A DNA stretch of 60,277 bases from Bacillota bacterium (GCA_023426245.1 JAFABB010000016.1:1-60277); one strand, 5' to 3'; shown: positions 43,748 to 54,087, numbered from the stretch's first letter. The notes: generated by a model not told the origin, from the letters alone. A program made the numbers and translations.

Positions 43748-45601
43748 TTAGAATAATTCTCCTAAGCTAAATACAAATTTACTATCGCCATCAACATTCC
43801 ATGCTTGATCCAGCCTAATCAGGCCCAGCATCGGGACACTAATCCGAAGGCCAACGCCATAATCGGATTTTACATTACCGGTATCATTGTTATTCATCCA
43901 ACCGGCATCGTAAAAAGCAACAAATTCCAAATTTTTATTATTCGGTACCCGGTAACGCAGCTCGGTATTGGATAATAAATAAGAATCTCCCACAAGGCCT
44001 TTGGTCGTATCATCGCTATAACGGCGGTCACTATAACCACGCAAGCGGTACATTCCGCCCAAATACAAAGCGTTATAATCCGGATAGTCTCCCGAAAGCG
44101 TAGTACTCTGCAAACGAGTACCGAAAACCAGGTTATCCGTGAGCGGTGTGAACCAACGGCCGTCCAGAGTTAGTTTATTATAATCATAAGCGCCGCCCAA
44201 ATACTGCGTGGAGGTTGTATTATCCACCGATAAGCGGTATCCGCCTTTTACAAAGTTACTGTCGGCATACAACAACTTGTTCTGAACCAGGCTCAGCCTG
44301 ATCGAGTTGTCCCAAAAATCGGTATTATGAGGCAAGTTCAGGGTATTGCTCACTGTTTCATCACTGGAACTGGTATCTTTATCCCACCAGCCCTTAAGCT
44401 TATTCTTTTCAAAATTTAATTGAACCTGACCATTTAGATTTTTCGCAAGTTGCTGGCCCAATGATATTCCAAAACCAGTTCGGACCAACTCTTCGTCATA
44501 ATAATTTTTTGAATTATAGTTAATAGCATTGCCATCACTATCAGTGCCAATCACATCACCCGTCTTGAAACCCCAATTATTCATCGTCGAAGTGATGGTG
44601 CTGTCGGAATTCCAAACCGACAATCCGAAAGAAGTATGCTTGTCCGTCAACCAGGGTTCATTGAAAGAAAACTCCACTTGCCGGTTTTCAGTATCATCAA
44701 GGCTGTAATCCAAATTCAAAGATAAATTTTGACCCGTCCCCATCAGATTGGATTCGCCGTATCCCAATAGTCCTCCCCAGGTCTGGGTGGTTTCGGAATA
44801 AGAGACGCCGAAGGAAAAATTGCCCGTTTGAGCCTCTTTCAATTGCAACGTCAAATCCAAGGAGTCCGGGATCTCGCTCATTTCCAACTGAGGTTCGACA
44901 CCGTCAAAAATCCGTAGCCGCATGAGCCGGGCCAAATCATCCTGTAAGACATCCCGCCGGATCACATCGCCGGTTTTAACCGAAAGTTCACGGGTTACAA
45001 CTCTCTCCTGGGTTTTTACCAGTCCTGATATTTTGATCTTACCATATTTTAATTCAACAAGTTCAACGTTGACAGTTCCATCCGCAGTTATACCTAAATT
45101 CCTGGAATTTTTGGGTTGAATCCACAAGCCCTTCTTTTCCTGGCAAAATTTGATGGCCTTTCCGAGGTCGGCTCGAAATGTTGCCGTATTAAATACGTCT
45201 CCCGCCTTTTGAGAGAAAAAAGGGTTTAATTCTTCAGGCTTGACATTGGCAAGCCCGCTAATTTGCACTTCTTTAAAGATGGGATTTTCAAAAACTTCAA
45301 AGATAACTTTAACCCCGTTTAACATATTTTCCGTTTTCACCTGAACATCCGCAAAATAGCCCAGGTCCATAATTGCCTGAGCGTCATTTTGGGCCGATTT
45401 AGCATCAAAAGGAGCCCCCATTCTGGTATTGGTGATAACTCCTAAGACCTTTTCAGCAGGAATATGCGCATTACCCTGAAGCTCAAAAGTTATTACGATT
45501 GGAACGGATTCCGCCCGGGCTGGTATCGCCAGAGCCACCCCCAAGCATAAAAGGATCAGTGTCATTCCCGCAAGAATGCGGTTGCGGCCTGAAAATTTCA
45601 A
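43748..45601 (-). CDS. bamA: outer membrane protein assembly factor BamA
   Basis: BamA inserts barrel proteins in the outer membrane. The 617-residue protein has a signal peptide (about 1-30), three POTRA domains (about 32-255, fewer than the five of E. coli) and an Omp85 barrel (about 270-617). The barrel contains GLLGYGESNLMGTGQNLSLNLDY, the RLRGY motif of loop 6 (YRLRGYSDRRY, about residue 525) and FYDAGWMN. It ends in VFSLGELF, a beta signal with terminal Phe. The start is TTG after AAAGGGGG. Confidence 0.95.
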   Translation of the reverse strand: MKFSGRNRILAGMTLILLCLGVALAIPARAESVPIVITFELQGNAHIPAEKVLGVITNTRMGAPFDAKSAQNDAQAIMDLGYFADVQVKTENMLNGVKVIFEVFENPIFKEVQISGLANVKPEELNPFFSQKAGDVFNTATFRADLGKAIKFCQEKKGLWIQPKNSRNLGITADGTVNVELVELKYGKIKISGLVKTQERVVTRELSVKTGDVIRRDVLQDDLARLMRLRIFDGVEPQLEMSEIPDSLDLTLQLKEAQTGNFSFGVSYSETTQTWGGLLGYGESNLMGTGQNLSLNLDYSLDDTENRQVEFSFNEPWLTDKHTSFGLSVWNSDSTITSTMNNWGFKTGDVIGTDSDGNAINYNSKNYYDEELVRTGFGISLGQQLAKNLNGQVQLNFEKNKLKGWWDKDTSSSDETVSNTLNLPHNTDFWDNSIRLSLVQNKLLYADSNFVKGGYRLSVDNTTSTQYLGGAYDYNKLTLDGRWFTPLTDNLVFGTRLQSTTLSGDYPDYNALYLGGMYRLRGYSDRRYSDDTTKGLVGDSYLLSNTELRYRVPNNKNLEFVAFYDAGWMNNNDTGNVKSDYGVGLRISVPMLGLIRLDQAWNVDGDSKFVFSLGELF

Positions 45602-45629
45602 AAAATAGCCCCCTTTGGATGCTTATTAA

Positions 45630-46298
45630 TTATTTACCAATCCGTAAGCTATGTGAAGCTTCCTTCGTTAAGGCATCTTCATCGATGGAAAGTCTCGAAA
45701 CTGCTTTGAGTGCTGGTTTTGAATCAACAACACTTGTTTTAGCCCGCTCAGGTATGGAATCAGCATAACGAACCTGCTTATTATTGGCTTTTATGCCTGT
45801 AGCAGTTTGATCAACCGGTGGGTTGCTCGCTGTGAGGTCAGTTTGTGTAACAACGTCATCCTTATCCGTGGTTTTTAATTCAGTCAACGAAGGAGACGAG
45901 GCCTTGCTCACCGTTGCAATTTCTTGATTTGGAAGAGTTGCCCCGGAATTTATTTCCTGCGCCAGCGAAACGTTCTTTGATTTTAAAGCCGGTGAAAACA
46001 GTCCGCTTAGACGAACGCCAACCCCCAAACCGGCCACCAATACTAAAGAAGCAGCTATAGGGATAATATACTTCAGATTGGAACGTCGCTCCGGTTTCCC
46101 ATGGAATGGCGTTACAGTTTTTGAAACGGATTGTTCATGACTTAGTTCCCAAGCATGTTTAACTTCTGCTTGCGCCAAGTTTAGGATAAGCCCGGCCCGT
46201 TCCGGGTTGGAATTTTTATATTCATCTTTGGCTTTCTCAAGCCAGTCTTTGGCATTCTCGATTTTATCAATGAGTTTATCAGCTTTTGTTTTTTCCAT
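45630..46298 (-). CDS. single-pass membrane protein, possible anti-sigma factor
   Basis: The 222-residue protein has a charged, helical cytoplasmic part (about 1-75), one membrane helix (about 76-98) and a low-complexity Thr/Ser-rich exterior part (about 99-222). That topology and its place directly after a sigma factor gene fit an anti-sigma factor, but I see no recognised anti-sigma motif such as HxxxCxxC. It also lies just upstream of bamA. The assignment rests on topology and position. Confidence 0.55.
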   Translation of the reverse strand: MEKTKADKLIDKIENAKDWLEKAKDEYKNSNPERAGLILNLAQAEVKHAWELSHEQSVSKTVTPFHGKPERRSNLKYIIPIAASLVLVAGLGVGVRLSGLFSPALKSKNVSLAQEINSGATLPNQEIATVSKASSPSLTELKTTDKDDVVTQTDLTASNPPVDQTATGIKANNKQVRYADSIPERAKTSVVDSKPALKAVSRLSIDEDALTKEASHSLRIGK

Positions 46299-46438
46299 TC
46301 TGATTCCCGCCTTTCAAAAATCTTTCATAGATAATATCGATAGGATCCTCTGATTTTTGGAATGCGATTTACGATTATTATTGAGCTTTTGCTCAATTTT
46401 GCTTTCAATTTCTTGGCTTTAGGCTCTTAACATACTTC

Positions 46439-47086
46439 TCATAAGCCATTTGCTTTCATTTCCGCACGCAATTTAGACAACATGCCCCGTAATCGCTGTA
46501 ATGCCTTCTTTTGAAGTTTATAAAGGTAGGATAAACTGATATTCAACTCTTTCGCCGTAGCGGCAGGTTCCTTGTCAAAAAGATATAAATCTTGAATGAT
46601 TCTTTGTTCTTTGGGATTTAAACGAGAAATTGCCTGGTTGACTTGCTGATGAATGACCCGGTGAGAAACTTCATCTTCCACATTCACATGCTCATCAACA
46701 ATTCGGGAGATAAAAGTTTCAACCTCTTCTTCGTAAAGCGCCAATTCCAGACAGTCTTGATTGGATCGTTGCCTACGGAGGAAATCGATCATCCGGCCAC
46801 GAATCCGATACTGTGCAAAGGTGCTGAATTTTACAGCATGTTGCAAGTCAAAATTCTCGACCGCTTCAATCAAGCCGACCGTTCCCTCCTGGATTAAATC
46901 AAAAAACAACTCTTCACGATCGGTAAGCCGGGAGGCAATTTTAAAAACCAAGGGTTGATAAGACTCTATAATGCGTTGACGTGACTCACGCGAGTTTTCT
47001 AATTTAAAACATTTCCATAATATTTCTTCTTCCGCTGGTTCAAGCAGATGAACTTTAGATAACTCAGTTAAATATTGCTGAATCAA
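46439..47086 (-). CDS. sigma-70 family RNA polymerase sigma factor
   Basis: A 215-residue sigma factor with region 2 (FDLIQEGTVGLIEAVENFD and FSTFAQYRIRGRMIDFLRR, about residues 62-105) and region 4 (ISRLNPKEQRIIQDLYLFDKEPAATAKELNISLSYLYKLQKKAL, about 153-200). The spacing and the word RIRGRMIDFLRR resemble the sporulation/flagellar group more than the ECF group. The start is TTG at 47086, placed 7 nt after GGAAGG; no in-frame ATG is suitable. It lies between the TamB-like gene and bamA. The regulon is unknown, but control of the envelope block is plausible. Confidence 0.88.
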   Translation of the reverse strand: MIQQYLTELSKVHLLEPAEEEILWKCFKLENSRESRQRIIESYQPLVFKIASRLTDREELFFDLIQEGTVGLIEAVENFDLQHAVKFSTFAQYRIRGRMIDFLRRQRSNQDCLELALYEEEVETFISRIVDEHVNVEDEVSHRVIHQQVNQAISRLNPKEQRIIQDLYLFDKEPAATAKELNISLSYLYKLQKKALQRLRGMLSKLRAEMKANGL

Positions 47087-47308
47087 CCATTCACCTTCCC
47101 GGAAATCCGTACATCAAAATAAACAAATGAAACGATCCTTGATCAAGTTGGGTTTCTTTTTGTAAAGCCGATTTCAAGGATGAAAATTTCTCGTTTTTTA
47201 TCCGTTATCCTTCTTGAACCGATAAAGTTTTTCCGGAATATTTGGAGATTGTTGCAAATATTTTTTATCTTTTCCAAAATTCACGAAATTGCCACTTGGC
47301 GGTAAACC

Positions 47309-50300
47309 CTAAAACCCGAATCGATAAGTTAGACGCCATGAAGTGCCGTCCAATACCGAATAATCGGCGCCAAGTGATAAACGGGAATTAATATGGTAAT
47401 CCAGGCCCCACTGATCTTTTTGGTTATACATAAACGAGCGGCTATACGATAAAAATACATCCTTGCCTATATTTCGGCCAACATTGAGACGCAAATCACT
47501 TTCTTGATAGTTAGGCTGCAGATACAAATAATCCAGATCGAGAACATTGCGCACCTGATACAGAAAATCTCCAAAAACCGTATCTGTTACTACACTTAGG
47601 TTTCCTGCAAGGACGTCATTAATCTCCGTCGCTTTTTCATCATCATTAAATTCAGGCCAATTCAACATCGCAAATATTTCCGTTTTTGACATAAAAGGTT
47701 CCGCTGAAAGGTTAACCGCAATATCACTGCCCACTTGACCCTTGGCGGTTAAAAAAACTTCAGCCCGGGAAGTTCTCATATTGGAATTTAGATCAATATA
47801 TGGCATATATCCTTGTTCATGGCTGAATATGGCCTTCGCGCGGTTGATTTTAAAGGTTTGACCATAAAAAGTGACAATGCCTTGTTTGGATGTGGCTTCA
47901 CCTTCGATTGTGGGATCAGACCAATTGCCTCCTATCTGAAGTTTTCCGTTTACGTCGATATCTGCCAAGCCGATTTGGCGAAAACGAACATTATCACGGG
48001 TATTCACTTTAATGGATAATGCAGGATCCCAAGCGGGAGGAGTCTCACCTTTCCCGGAATTGGAAGAGGCTATTACAATTCTGCTATTAAATAACGTGAT
48101 ATCTCCGGCGACTTGCGATTGGGTTAACCCGCCGGTTACGGTAAGATTTACATTGCTGTAACCGCTATAATAGCGATTGTCATAAAAAATTTTCGAACCG
48201 CTAAACCCCAAATTAAAATAGTCAATTTGAAATCCGGTATAAGATACATAGCCGTCCAAATTAAATTTTCCCGGCCCGTAATTACCTTTCGCTTTCTTAA
48301 TCATCGCCGTGTGGTCATCAAAAGAAACCGTTGCTTGAAAACCATCAATAGAACGGGGTAAGTCCTCAACCTTAGCTGACACATTATTAATATCGACTTC
48401 GCCGACTATTTCCGGTTTTGTTAAAGAACCGCCCAATTGAAATTCCCCATCGAGCGTACCTTGAGAAATCCCCAAACTGGGAAAGAACACATTCACGAAG
48501 TCTGTGGGGAAATTCTTTAGATTGACATTCAATTTTAGATTTTGGGATGTCGATATCCGTTCATTCCCGACCGGAAGATGAAAGCTGTTTAATAATTCCA
48601 CGGGCCAGGGAATATGACCGTTAGCCGAAAAAACGATCCCTTTACGGTTTAATACACTCTCATTAACCGATAACCCTTGATTGTCCAAATGTCCTACAGT
48701 GGTAAAATCTCCTACCGGATAACTATTTACTGTCAAATTACCAACGGACAAACGATATTCCCCGGACAGGACCGAAGGCGACCAATTCACCAACATATAT
48801 GCATTCACTATGCCATTCACTTGATAAGATGAATCAATCAAAGGATTGATGGCTTGAAAAGAAAAATCTTGCAAATATACATTCATTCTAGACAATTTGC
48901 CCGGTCTCCAAACGCCATCAGCGGAGAGAACTCCGGTTCCTTGATTCAATTGTAGGTTATCAATCGTCAATTGGCGGTTTTGATAGGAAAAAGCAAATTC
49001 TCCGGAGATCGGTAAGGAATTGATGGCTCCTTGCATGATAAATCCATCAACGTTAATCTGGGGATTATCGAACGAACCCCCTAATTTTGCGGTACCAAAT
49101 AATAATCCGTCCGTTTCAAAGCCTTTAGGCAGGGCCACAAAATTATTCAATAACTCCCTGAGATGCAAAGCTGTTACTTTTAAATTCAAATTCATGGATG
49201 CCGCTTTGGCAAGAGAAATATCGCCTTCCAATAGCACTTGAGCTTGACCCTGATTAAGCCGGACCGTATGAACTTGGACCATTTGCGACTGCCAGGTGAT
49301 TTGGGCTTCCATCGACTGAAAATTCAAAGTTCCATAGCCTAACTGTTGTCCGGAACACTGAGCAGTCAATACCGGATTCATAGGATTACCCGTTAATTTT
49401 CCGTTGAGATTTATCCTTCCGTGGAGACTCTTACCGCCATATGTCAGTTGTAAGGCTTCCAAAGGCAGATTTAAGCCTTGAATGTCCAAGTCAATCCGTT
49501 GGGGATTCACCATCCCGGCCAGTTCAATCGAAGTGTTTTGTTTGGTTAATTCAAATTTTTTAATTGAAAACTCCGAGAAGTTCCCCGAAAATTGCAGTAA
49601 CCCTTTTTCCATTTGAATAGGCCCGAAAGTTGGTTCTGCGAGAGAAACTTCACCCTTGATATCCGGATTGTTCCATTTACCATTCACCGTACAATCAATT
49701 CTAGCAGTTCCGGACGGTTTAAATTTAGCAGTCGCCGGCAACCATTCCGATAAGGCATTTAGTTTAAAGTTATCGCTTGTAAGTTGTAAAGCGAGTTGAG
49801 GCTCATCCGGGAATGAAACTCTTCCGGTAATCCAGCAATCGCCAACATCGGTTGAAACGAAAGCTTCGCTAATATTCAGCCCTGAATGACTATAATCTAA
49901 AACGCTGCTAACAGTGCCAATTTTCAGACCAGACCAACTCACATCGGAAAAAACACCTTCAATTTTTCCGGTTAAGTCCTGCAGCGGGCCTAAGAATGAA
50001 AAATTACCATTGAATATTCCTTCCAACGGATAGGTTTTATTATCAGGGATGATTTGATGGATGTTGATGTTCTCAGCGCTTAAGTTAGCTTTTATTTCAG
50101 AAGCATTCCATAGCAAATGCCCATATATCATTCCCTGGTCTATTTTAGCTTGAATGGAATCAATGCTCAGATTTCCGTTCATCCAACTGAACACTCCACT
50201 GGCTTCTTCAATTGCCGCATCATGATACGCCAGGTTTTCTCCCCTGAAAATACCAAAAACACTGCCGGGTAAAAAAGGCGTCCCCTTATCCCAACCTCCT

Positions 50301-51982
50301 TTAAAGATTAATTCACTCGATATTTTTCCTCCAATATTCCACTCCGAACCAAAATGAGTTTGATGAATGGAAAGGTCCATAGCCTGGCCGGAAATTCGCC
50401 AATCAACACCCTCCTTTTTAAACCGGATATCCCCTTTGGCAAGCAAACTTCCATCCAAAAGATTACCTTCGGCATTGAGAATTTTCAGAACATTGGTATG
50501 ATTATTCCACGCTAATTTCAAATTTAAATCTTCCAGCTGGATATTCTGACAAGAAATTCTCCGGGCTGAAATCTCTCCTGAAACTTCTGGATCAGTCGGT
50601 TTTCCCGTAATTGTTCCTTCGACATCCACCTGTCCCTCTATTTTTAAGCCTCGTTCCCTTAAAATGGCGAATGTATCGGACTGAATTTTCAAATCGGAAC
50701 CATAGAGCTTTAGATTTAACTGCGGGTTGAATATATTATCAATTCCACCACTGACTCCGATCAAAGAATCGTCCCAATTTCCTTCCAGTCTTTGAATCCT
50801 AAGATTGTTGTCCCGAATGGTAATCCGTGCTCCGATTTGGCCGAGCAATCTTTCCCGGTCCCATAACAATTCCCCGTTATCGATAAATATTTCTCCATCA
50901 ATGCTCGGTTTATCAACAGTTCCGGCAACTGTCAGCCGTACTTCGCCTTCACCCCGCAACGCCGCTTTTTGACTGAGCGGTAATAAACCTGCCCATTCCG
51001 CGAGACGAATCCGATCTGCGCTCAGCAGCCCTTTGATCGCGCCTGTCTTGTTGTTAAATAAACCGGATACTCGAATCACAGTCTGATTATGGATGAACTC
51101 GGCTTTTTTAATTTCACACGCAATGGGTGTAAACTCAGCACGCAGATTTTTTATAACGAATGAATCCCGAACCTTAGGAACCCTAAATTCCATGCCCGAT
51201 AACGATAAAACGCCTTTGTTCAGCCAGGCCCCATCTTTATTCCAAGCAAATTGAAGCTTGGTACTGGCATATCCCGAACGAATCCGGTACTGTTTTGCCT
51301 TGGAAATAAAGGGCGCCAAACCATCAACCGCAACATGAACGGCCGTAAATTCACCGGTACCCCCTAATTTGTCCAGCCGGCATCTCCCTCGGCTGCTCCA
51401 TTCCATTCCTTTGTTAAGATTAGCATTTCCTTTAACATTCCACGTAAGAAGTGAATATTTACTGAGGTCGAACTTCCCTGAAATATTATGAAGTGTATAC
51501 AGGCCATATTGGTAGTCCTGAAATTTCAGCGTCCCTTGATTAATCCTTAATAAAAATTGCATTTCCATTTTCCCGGGGGGCAAATATTGCGAAAAATTTA
51601 TCGTTCCGTCCTCAAAACGTTTCACTTCAAACTTTGGTTCAAAAAGGCCTATCTCTCGCAAAGCACGCCTTGGGTGTTCCGTATTGACCAAAAGAGCAAG
51701 GAGATTAAAACGAAAAGTTAATTCTTTACATTGAAAAGGAATGGAACCATCTTGAACATCCTGAAAAACCACATGAGTTGCAGAAATACCATTGATCCCA
51801 TCCCAGCGGACCTTTTTGATGATGATTTTAACTCCGATAAAATCACTTTGCAGCTCTGCCCTCACTCTGGATGCAATCCAACGGTCCTGCATAAAAAATC
51901 CGGCGGTCGCATAAAACAAAAAGCCCAAAATCATCGTCAGGGCTGTTAACAAAATAATTTTATTGCGAACCATTTTAACCAC
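47309..51982 (-). CDS. tamB: TamB-like translocation/assembly module protein
   Basis: TamB-family proteins span the periplasm as long beta-taco bridges that help outer-membrane proteins insert or lipids move outward. The product has about 1557 residues, with an N-terminal membrane helix (about residues 5-27), long stretches of repeated beta pattern (with text such as GEVDINNVSAKVEDLP), and the C-terminal TamB domain (DUF490, about residues 1290-1557). That domain ends LGADYSVLDGTSWRLTYRFGF. The GTG at 51982 fits a GGGGGA ribosome binding site; a TTG seven codons earlier is also possible. It lies 35 nt after the S55 gene. Confidence 0.9.
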   Translation of the reverse strand: MVKMVRNKIILLTALTMILGFLFYATAGFFMQDRWIASRVRAELQSDFIGVKIIIKKVRWDGINGISATHVVFQDVQDGSIPFQCKELTFRFNLLALLVNTEHPRRALREIGLFEPKFEVKRFEDGTINFSQYLPPGKMEMQFLLRINQGTLKFQDYQYGLYTLHNISGKFDLSKYSLLTWNVKGNANLNKGMEWSSRGRCRLDKLGGTGEFTAVHVAVDGLAPFISKAKQYRIRSGYASTKLQFAWNKDGAWLNKGVLSLSGMEFRVPKVRDSFVIKNLRAEFTPIACEIKKAEFIHNQTVIRVSGLFNNKTGAIKGLLSADRIRLAEWAGLLPLSQKAALRGEGEVRLTVAGTVDKPSIDGEIFIDNGELLWDRERLLGQIGARITIRDNNLRIQRLEGNWDDSLIGVSGGIDNIFNPQLNLKLYGSDLKIQSDTFAILRERGLKIEGQVDVEGTITGKPTDPEVSGEISARRISCQNIQLEDLNLKLAWNNHTNVLKILNAEGNLLDGSLLAKGDIRFKKEGVDWRISGQAMDLSIHQTHFGSEWNIGGKISSELIFKGGWDKGTPFLPGSVFGIFRGENLAYHDAAIEEASGVFSWMNGNLSIDSIQAKIDQGMIYGHLLWNASEIKANLSAENINIHQIIPDNKTYPLEGIFNGNFSFLGPLQDLTGKIEGVFSDVSWSGLKIGTVSSVLDYSHSGLNISEAFVSTDVGDCWITGRVSFPDEPQLALQLTSDNFKLNALSEWLPATAKFKPSGTARIDCTVNGKWNNPDIKGEVSLAEPTFGPIQMEKGLLQFSGNFSEFSIKKFELTKQNTSIELAGMVNPQRIDLDIQGLNLPLEALQLTYGGKSLHGRINLNGKLTGNPMNPVLTAQCSGQQLGYGTLNFQSMEAQITWQSQMVQVHTVRLNQGQAQVLLEGDISLAKAASMNLNLKVTALHLRELLNNFVALPKGFETDGLLFGTAKLGGSFDNPQINVDGFIMQGAINSLPISGEFAFSYQNRQLTIDNLQLNQGTGVLSADGVWRPGKLSRMNVYLQDFSFQAINPLIDSSYQVNGIVNAYMLVNWSPSVLSGEYRLSVGNLTVNSYPVGDFTTVGHLDNQGLSVNESVLNRKGIVFSANGHIPWPVELLNSFHLPVGNERISTSQNLKLNVNLKNFPTDFVNVFFPSLGISQGTLDGEFQLGGSLTKPEIVGEVDINNVSAKVEDLPRSIDGFQATVSFDDHTAMIKKAKGNYGPGKFNLDGYVSYTGFQIDYFNLGFSGSKIFYDNRYYSGYSNVNLTVTGGLTQSQVAGDITLFNSRIVIASSNSGKGETPPAWDPALSIKVNTRDNVRFRQIGLADIDVNGKLQIGGNWSDPTIEGEATSKQGIVTFYGQTFKINRAKAIFSHEQGYMPYIDLNSNMRTSRAEVFLTAKGQVGSDIAVNLSAEPFMSKTEIFAMLNWPEFNDDEKATEINDVLAGNLSVVTDTVFGDFLYQVRNVLDLDYLYLQPNYQESDLRLNVGRNIGKDVFLSYSRSFMYNQKDQWGLDYHINSRLSLGADYSVLDGTSWRLTYRFGF

Positions 51983-52017
51983 TTTTAAAATCCCCCTGGA
52001 CAATCCTTGGCATTTGT

Positions 52018-53664
52018 CTATTGTACATCCACCGTAAATTGGGCTTCTCCAAATAAATAATACTGGGTAGCCGATTTAAGCAGCGGCTGGCTGGTAGCTT
52101 CATCGGGCTTGGAGTCATAATCTACTGCCAGCTCGTTATTTCTGGGCCGGACAAGAAAATTTTTCAACAAATCATTGAAAGATGAAACATTCTTGTAATC
52201 CATTTTAAAAGATTCCTTTTTGTCTTCTTCTTGCCCATCGGCCATCTCTTTTGAACCACCGTAAATTATATAATTCAACTTTCCCGGTTTTGCAAACGAT
52301 GGCACTTTTACCTCCAGCGGCACCGTAAAATCATCGCCGCGAAAACGGTGTAAGAGAACACTAAGCCGCAAAATATCACCCGGTTTGACTTTGGTAGTTT
52401 CCGAAGTAATTTTAACAATTCGGGCGGTTTTTTGTTCGCTTCTTAAGTCTACATTTACAGAAATGGTTTTCAAAGCGATGGAGGAAAAATCATTACCCAC
52501 CAGCAGAGTTAGTAAATCATTCAAATCTTTGACACATGCAGTAGAAATATCTTTACTGTAATACAAATTTTGTTGAACGATTTTATCGTTCCCGGAAGAA
52601 GTTGTAATTTCAGTAGATACAGTGGCGGTTCCAGGGCCGACCCGATCAAGAGTTTGATCGATGGCATCGGTTACACCGGCTACAATTAAATCACGCGCTG
52701 TTTGTTCATTGGATTGCACATAAAACGTACTTTTTTTGAGACGATTTCTTTCATTGTCCCGGATATTAAGCTGTACCTGAATATAGGCAGGAATCTCTTC
52801 CAACTTCCCAAAAATGCCGGCTTGACGGTCCTCGGTAATTCGACCGATCATTTTCAAAGGTGTACCGAGCTTAAAAGCCATTTGTGAACTTTGGACCGTT
52901 TGGAGAACGTTAGCCTGGTATGCGAAATAATCAACCTTGCCTTTGTTGTTATAGGAATGGCCAAAAGCCAAAAAATCCTTACCGTTAATCCAAGTGACGG
53001 TCCCAAGAGCCGAGACCTGATAATCCCCTGCAACCATCATTACTGAAATAGCGCTGCCGGGCTTGATTAAATTCTTTCCCATTTCCAGGCTGGATTCTCC
53101 CCCATCAAGCCCAGCCACCGTTCGGAAACCATAATTTTCCAACGAACGAGACAATAAATTAAACCCTCGTTTTTTCATTCCCGATATAATAATCGGCGTA
53201 CGAACCGGAACTGCCCTTAGATGATATGACGGGAGATAAAAAGCCCGTTCATTCGATTCCCTCATTTCCAGCATCATCTCTATCGGAGTAACTAAGGCTA
53301 GAGATGAATCCGCATTTTCAAATCCATAACTTATTGCGCCCGCAAGCCGGTTATGAAAATAAACCGGACTACCGCTCATACCGGCTGAAAGGCCGCCATT
53401 TTCCTCCAACAATTTACCGCTTAATTTCACCAAAAACAGTTTGTCTTTCCCCATACTCTTATTGACTGAGCCAATCACTTGCACCTCGAATTTTTGGATT
53501 TTCGTACCAGAAAAAACCGTGCAACCGTAGCCTTTCATTCCGGGCTTGATTTTGTCGAGAGGAAAAAATTTATCGACTCCCAGCGAAGTTTGCACGACAC
53601 ATATCATAAAAGTTATGAAAAAAAGGATAAGACCTATCCTGCGATATATCTTATGTACTGGCAC
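52018..53664 (-). CDS. SpoIVB-type S55 peptidase-domain protein
   Basis: A 548-residue exported protein with an N-terminal signal/anchor (about residues 9-29). A region like the SpoIVB (S55) serine peptidase domain follows: FFPLDKIKPGMKGYGCTVFSG (about 33-53), VKLSGKLLEENGGLSAGMSGSPVYF with the nucleophile Ser, and AGAISYGF. SpoIVB proper is about 425 residues with a PDZ domain; here the PDZ is absent and about 300 extra residues follow. It is upstream of tamB, so an envelope role is more likely than the spore sigma-K checkpoint. The start is GTG after TTAGGAG. Confidence 0.8.
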   Translation of the reverse strand: MPVHKIYRRIGLILFFITFMICVVQTSLGVDKFFPLDKIKPGMKGYGCTVFSGTKIQKFEVQVIGSVNKSMGKDKLFLVKLSGKLLEENGGLSAGMSGSPVYFHNRLAGAISYGFENADSSLALVTPIEMMLEMRESNERAFYLPSYHLRAVPVRTPIIISGMKKRGFNLLSRSLENYGFRTVAGLDGGESSLEMGKNLIKPGSAISVMMVAGDYQVSALGTVTWINGKDFLAFGHSYNNKGKVDYFAYQANVLQTVQSSQMAFKLGTPLKMIGRITEDRQAGIFGKLEEIPAYIQVQLNIRDNERNRLKKSTFYVQSNEQTARDLIVAGVTDAIDQTLDRVGPGTATVSTEITTSSGNDKIVQQNLYYSKDISTACVKDLNDLLTLLVGNDFSSIALKTISVNVDLRSEQKTARIVKITSETTKVKPGDILRLSVLLHRFRGDDFTVPLEVKVPSFAKPGKLNYIIYGGSKEMADGQEEDKKESFKMDYKNVSSFNDLLKNFLVRPRNNELAVDYDSKPDEATSQPLLKSATQYYLFGEAQFTVDVQ

Positions 53665-53964
53665 TTTATCAACTCCTAATCCGGTCAGACGGGTAATTTA
53701 CTTCAGGATCAAACTATTAACCAAGGCCTTCCAAAAAAATTTTTGTGATAAAACAGCAACTAAAGTCAGGCATACCATCATTCATTTGAAACGGTTTTCT
53801 TAGATATTCGTTCCATAGGGGGTAAATCCTGCCCATAACGACCAATTTTAGCAGGTAATCGATAGGAATCTACTTCCAAAAAGCCTCTATCATAGTTTAT
53901 AATAGAGTTCTAATGTTTAACTTGTAATTTATTCGTTGCGAAAAGATTATATTTCAAAAAAGAA
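53665..53964. other. intergenic stretch with nothing recognised
   Basis: Upstream region of the S55-tamB block. It is AT-rich and should hold that block's promoter, but I see no convincing -35/-10 pair and no gene. Confidence 0.4.
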
Positions 53965-54075
53965 GCTGTCCCGAAAAGTATTTTTCATAAATAAAAAAAT
54001 CTTCACTTCCGAAGCTTGGTATCTGTTGTTGTTTTCGGATTGTTTTTTTAAATGATAATACTTTTTTAAGACAGC
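53965..54075. mobile_element. MITE-like element with imperfect terminal inverted repeats
   Basis: About 111 bp bounded by 24-nt imperfect inverted repeats: GCTGTC then AAAAGTATT then TCAT at the left (53965-53988), and the reverse complement at 54052-54075. The outer GCTGTC...AAAAGT text resembles ends of some insertion sequences. No coding sequence is inside, and no clear target duplication is seen. It could instead be a long terminator-like hairpin. Confidence 0.45.
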
Positions 54076-54087
54076 CCTGGTTGAAAA

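Noticed and set aside
52018..53664. True SpoIVB sporulation peptidase
   Set aside because: No PDZ domain, much longer, and encoded beside tamB instead of spo0A or recN.
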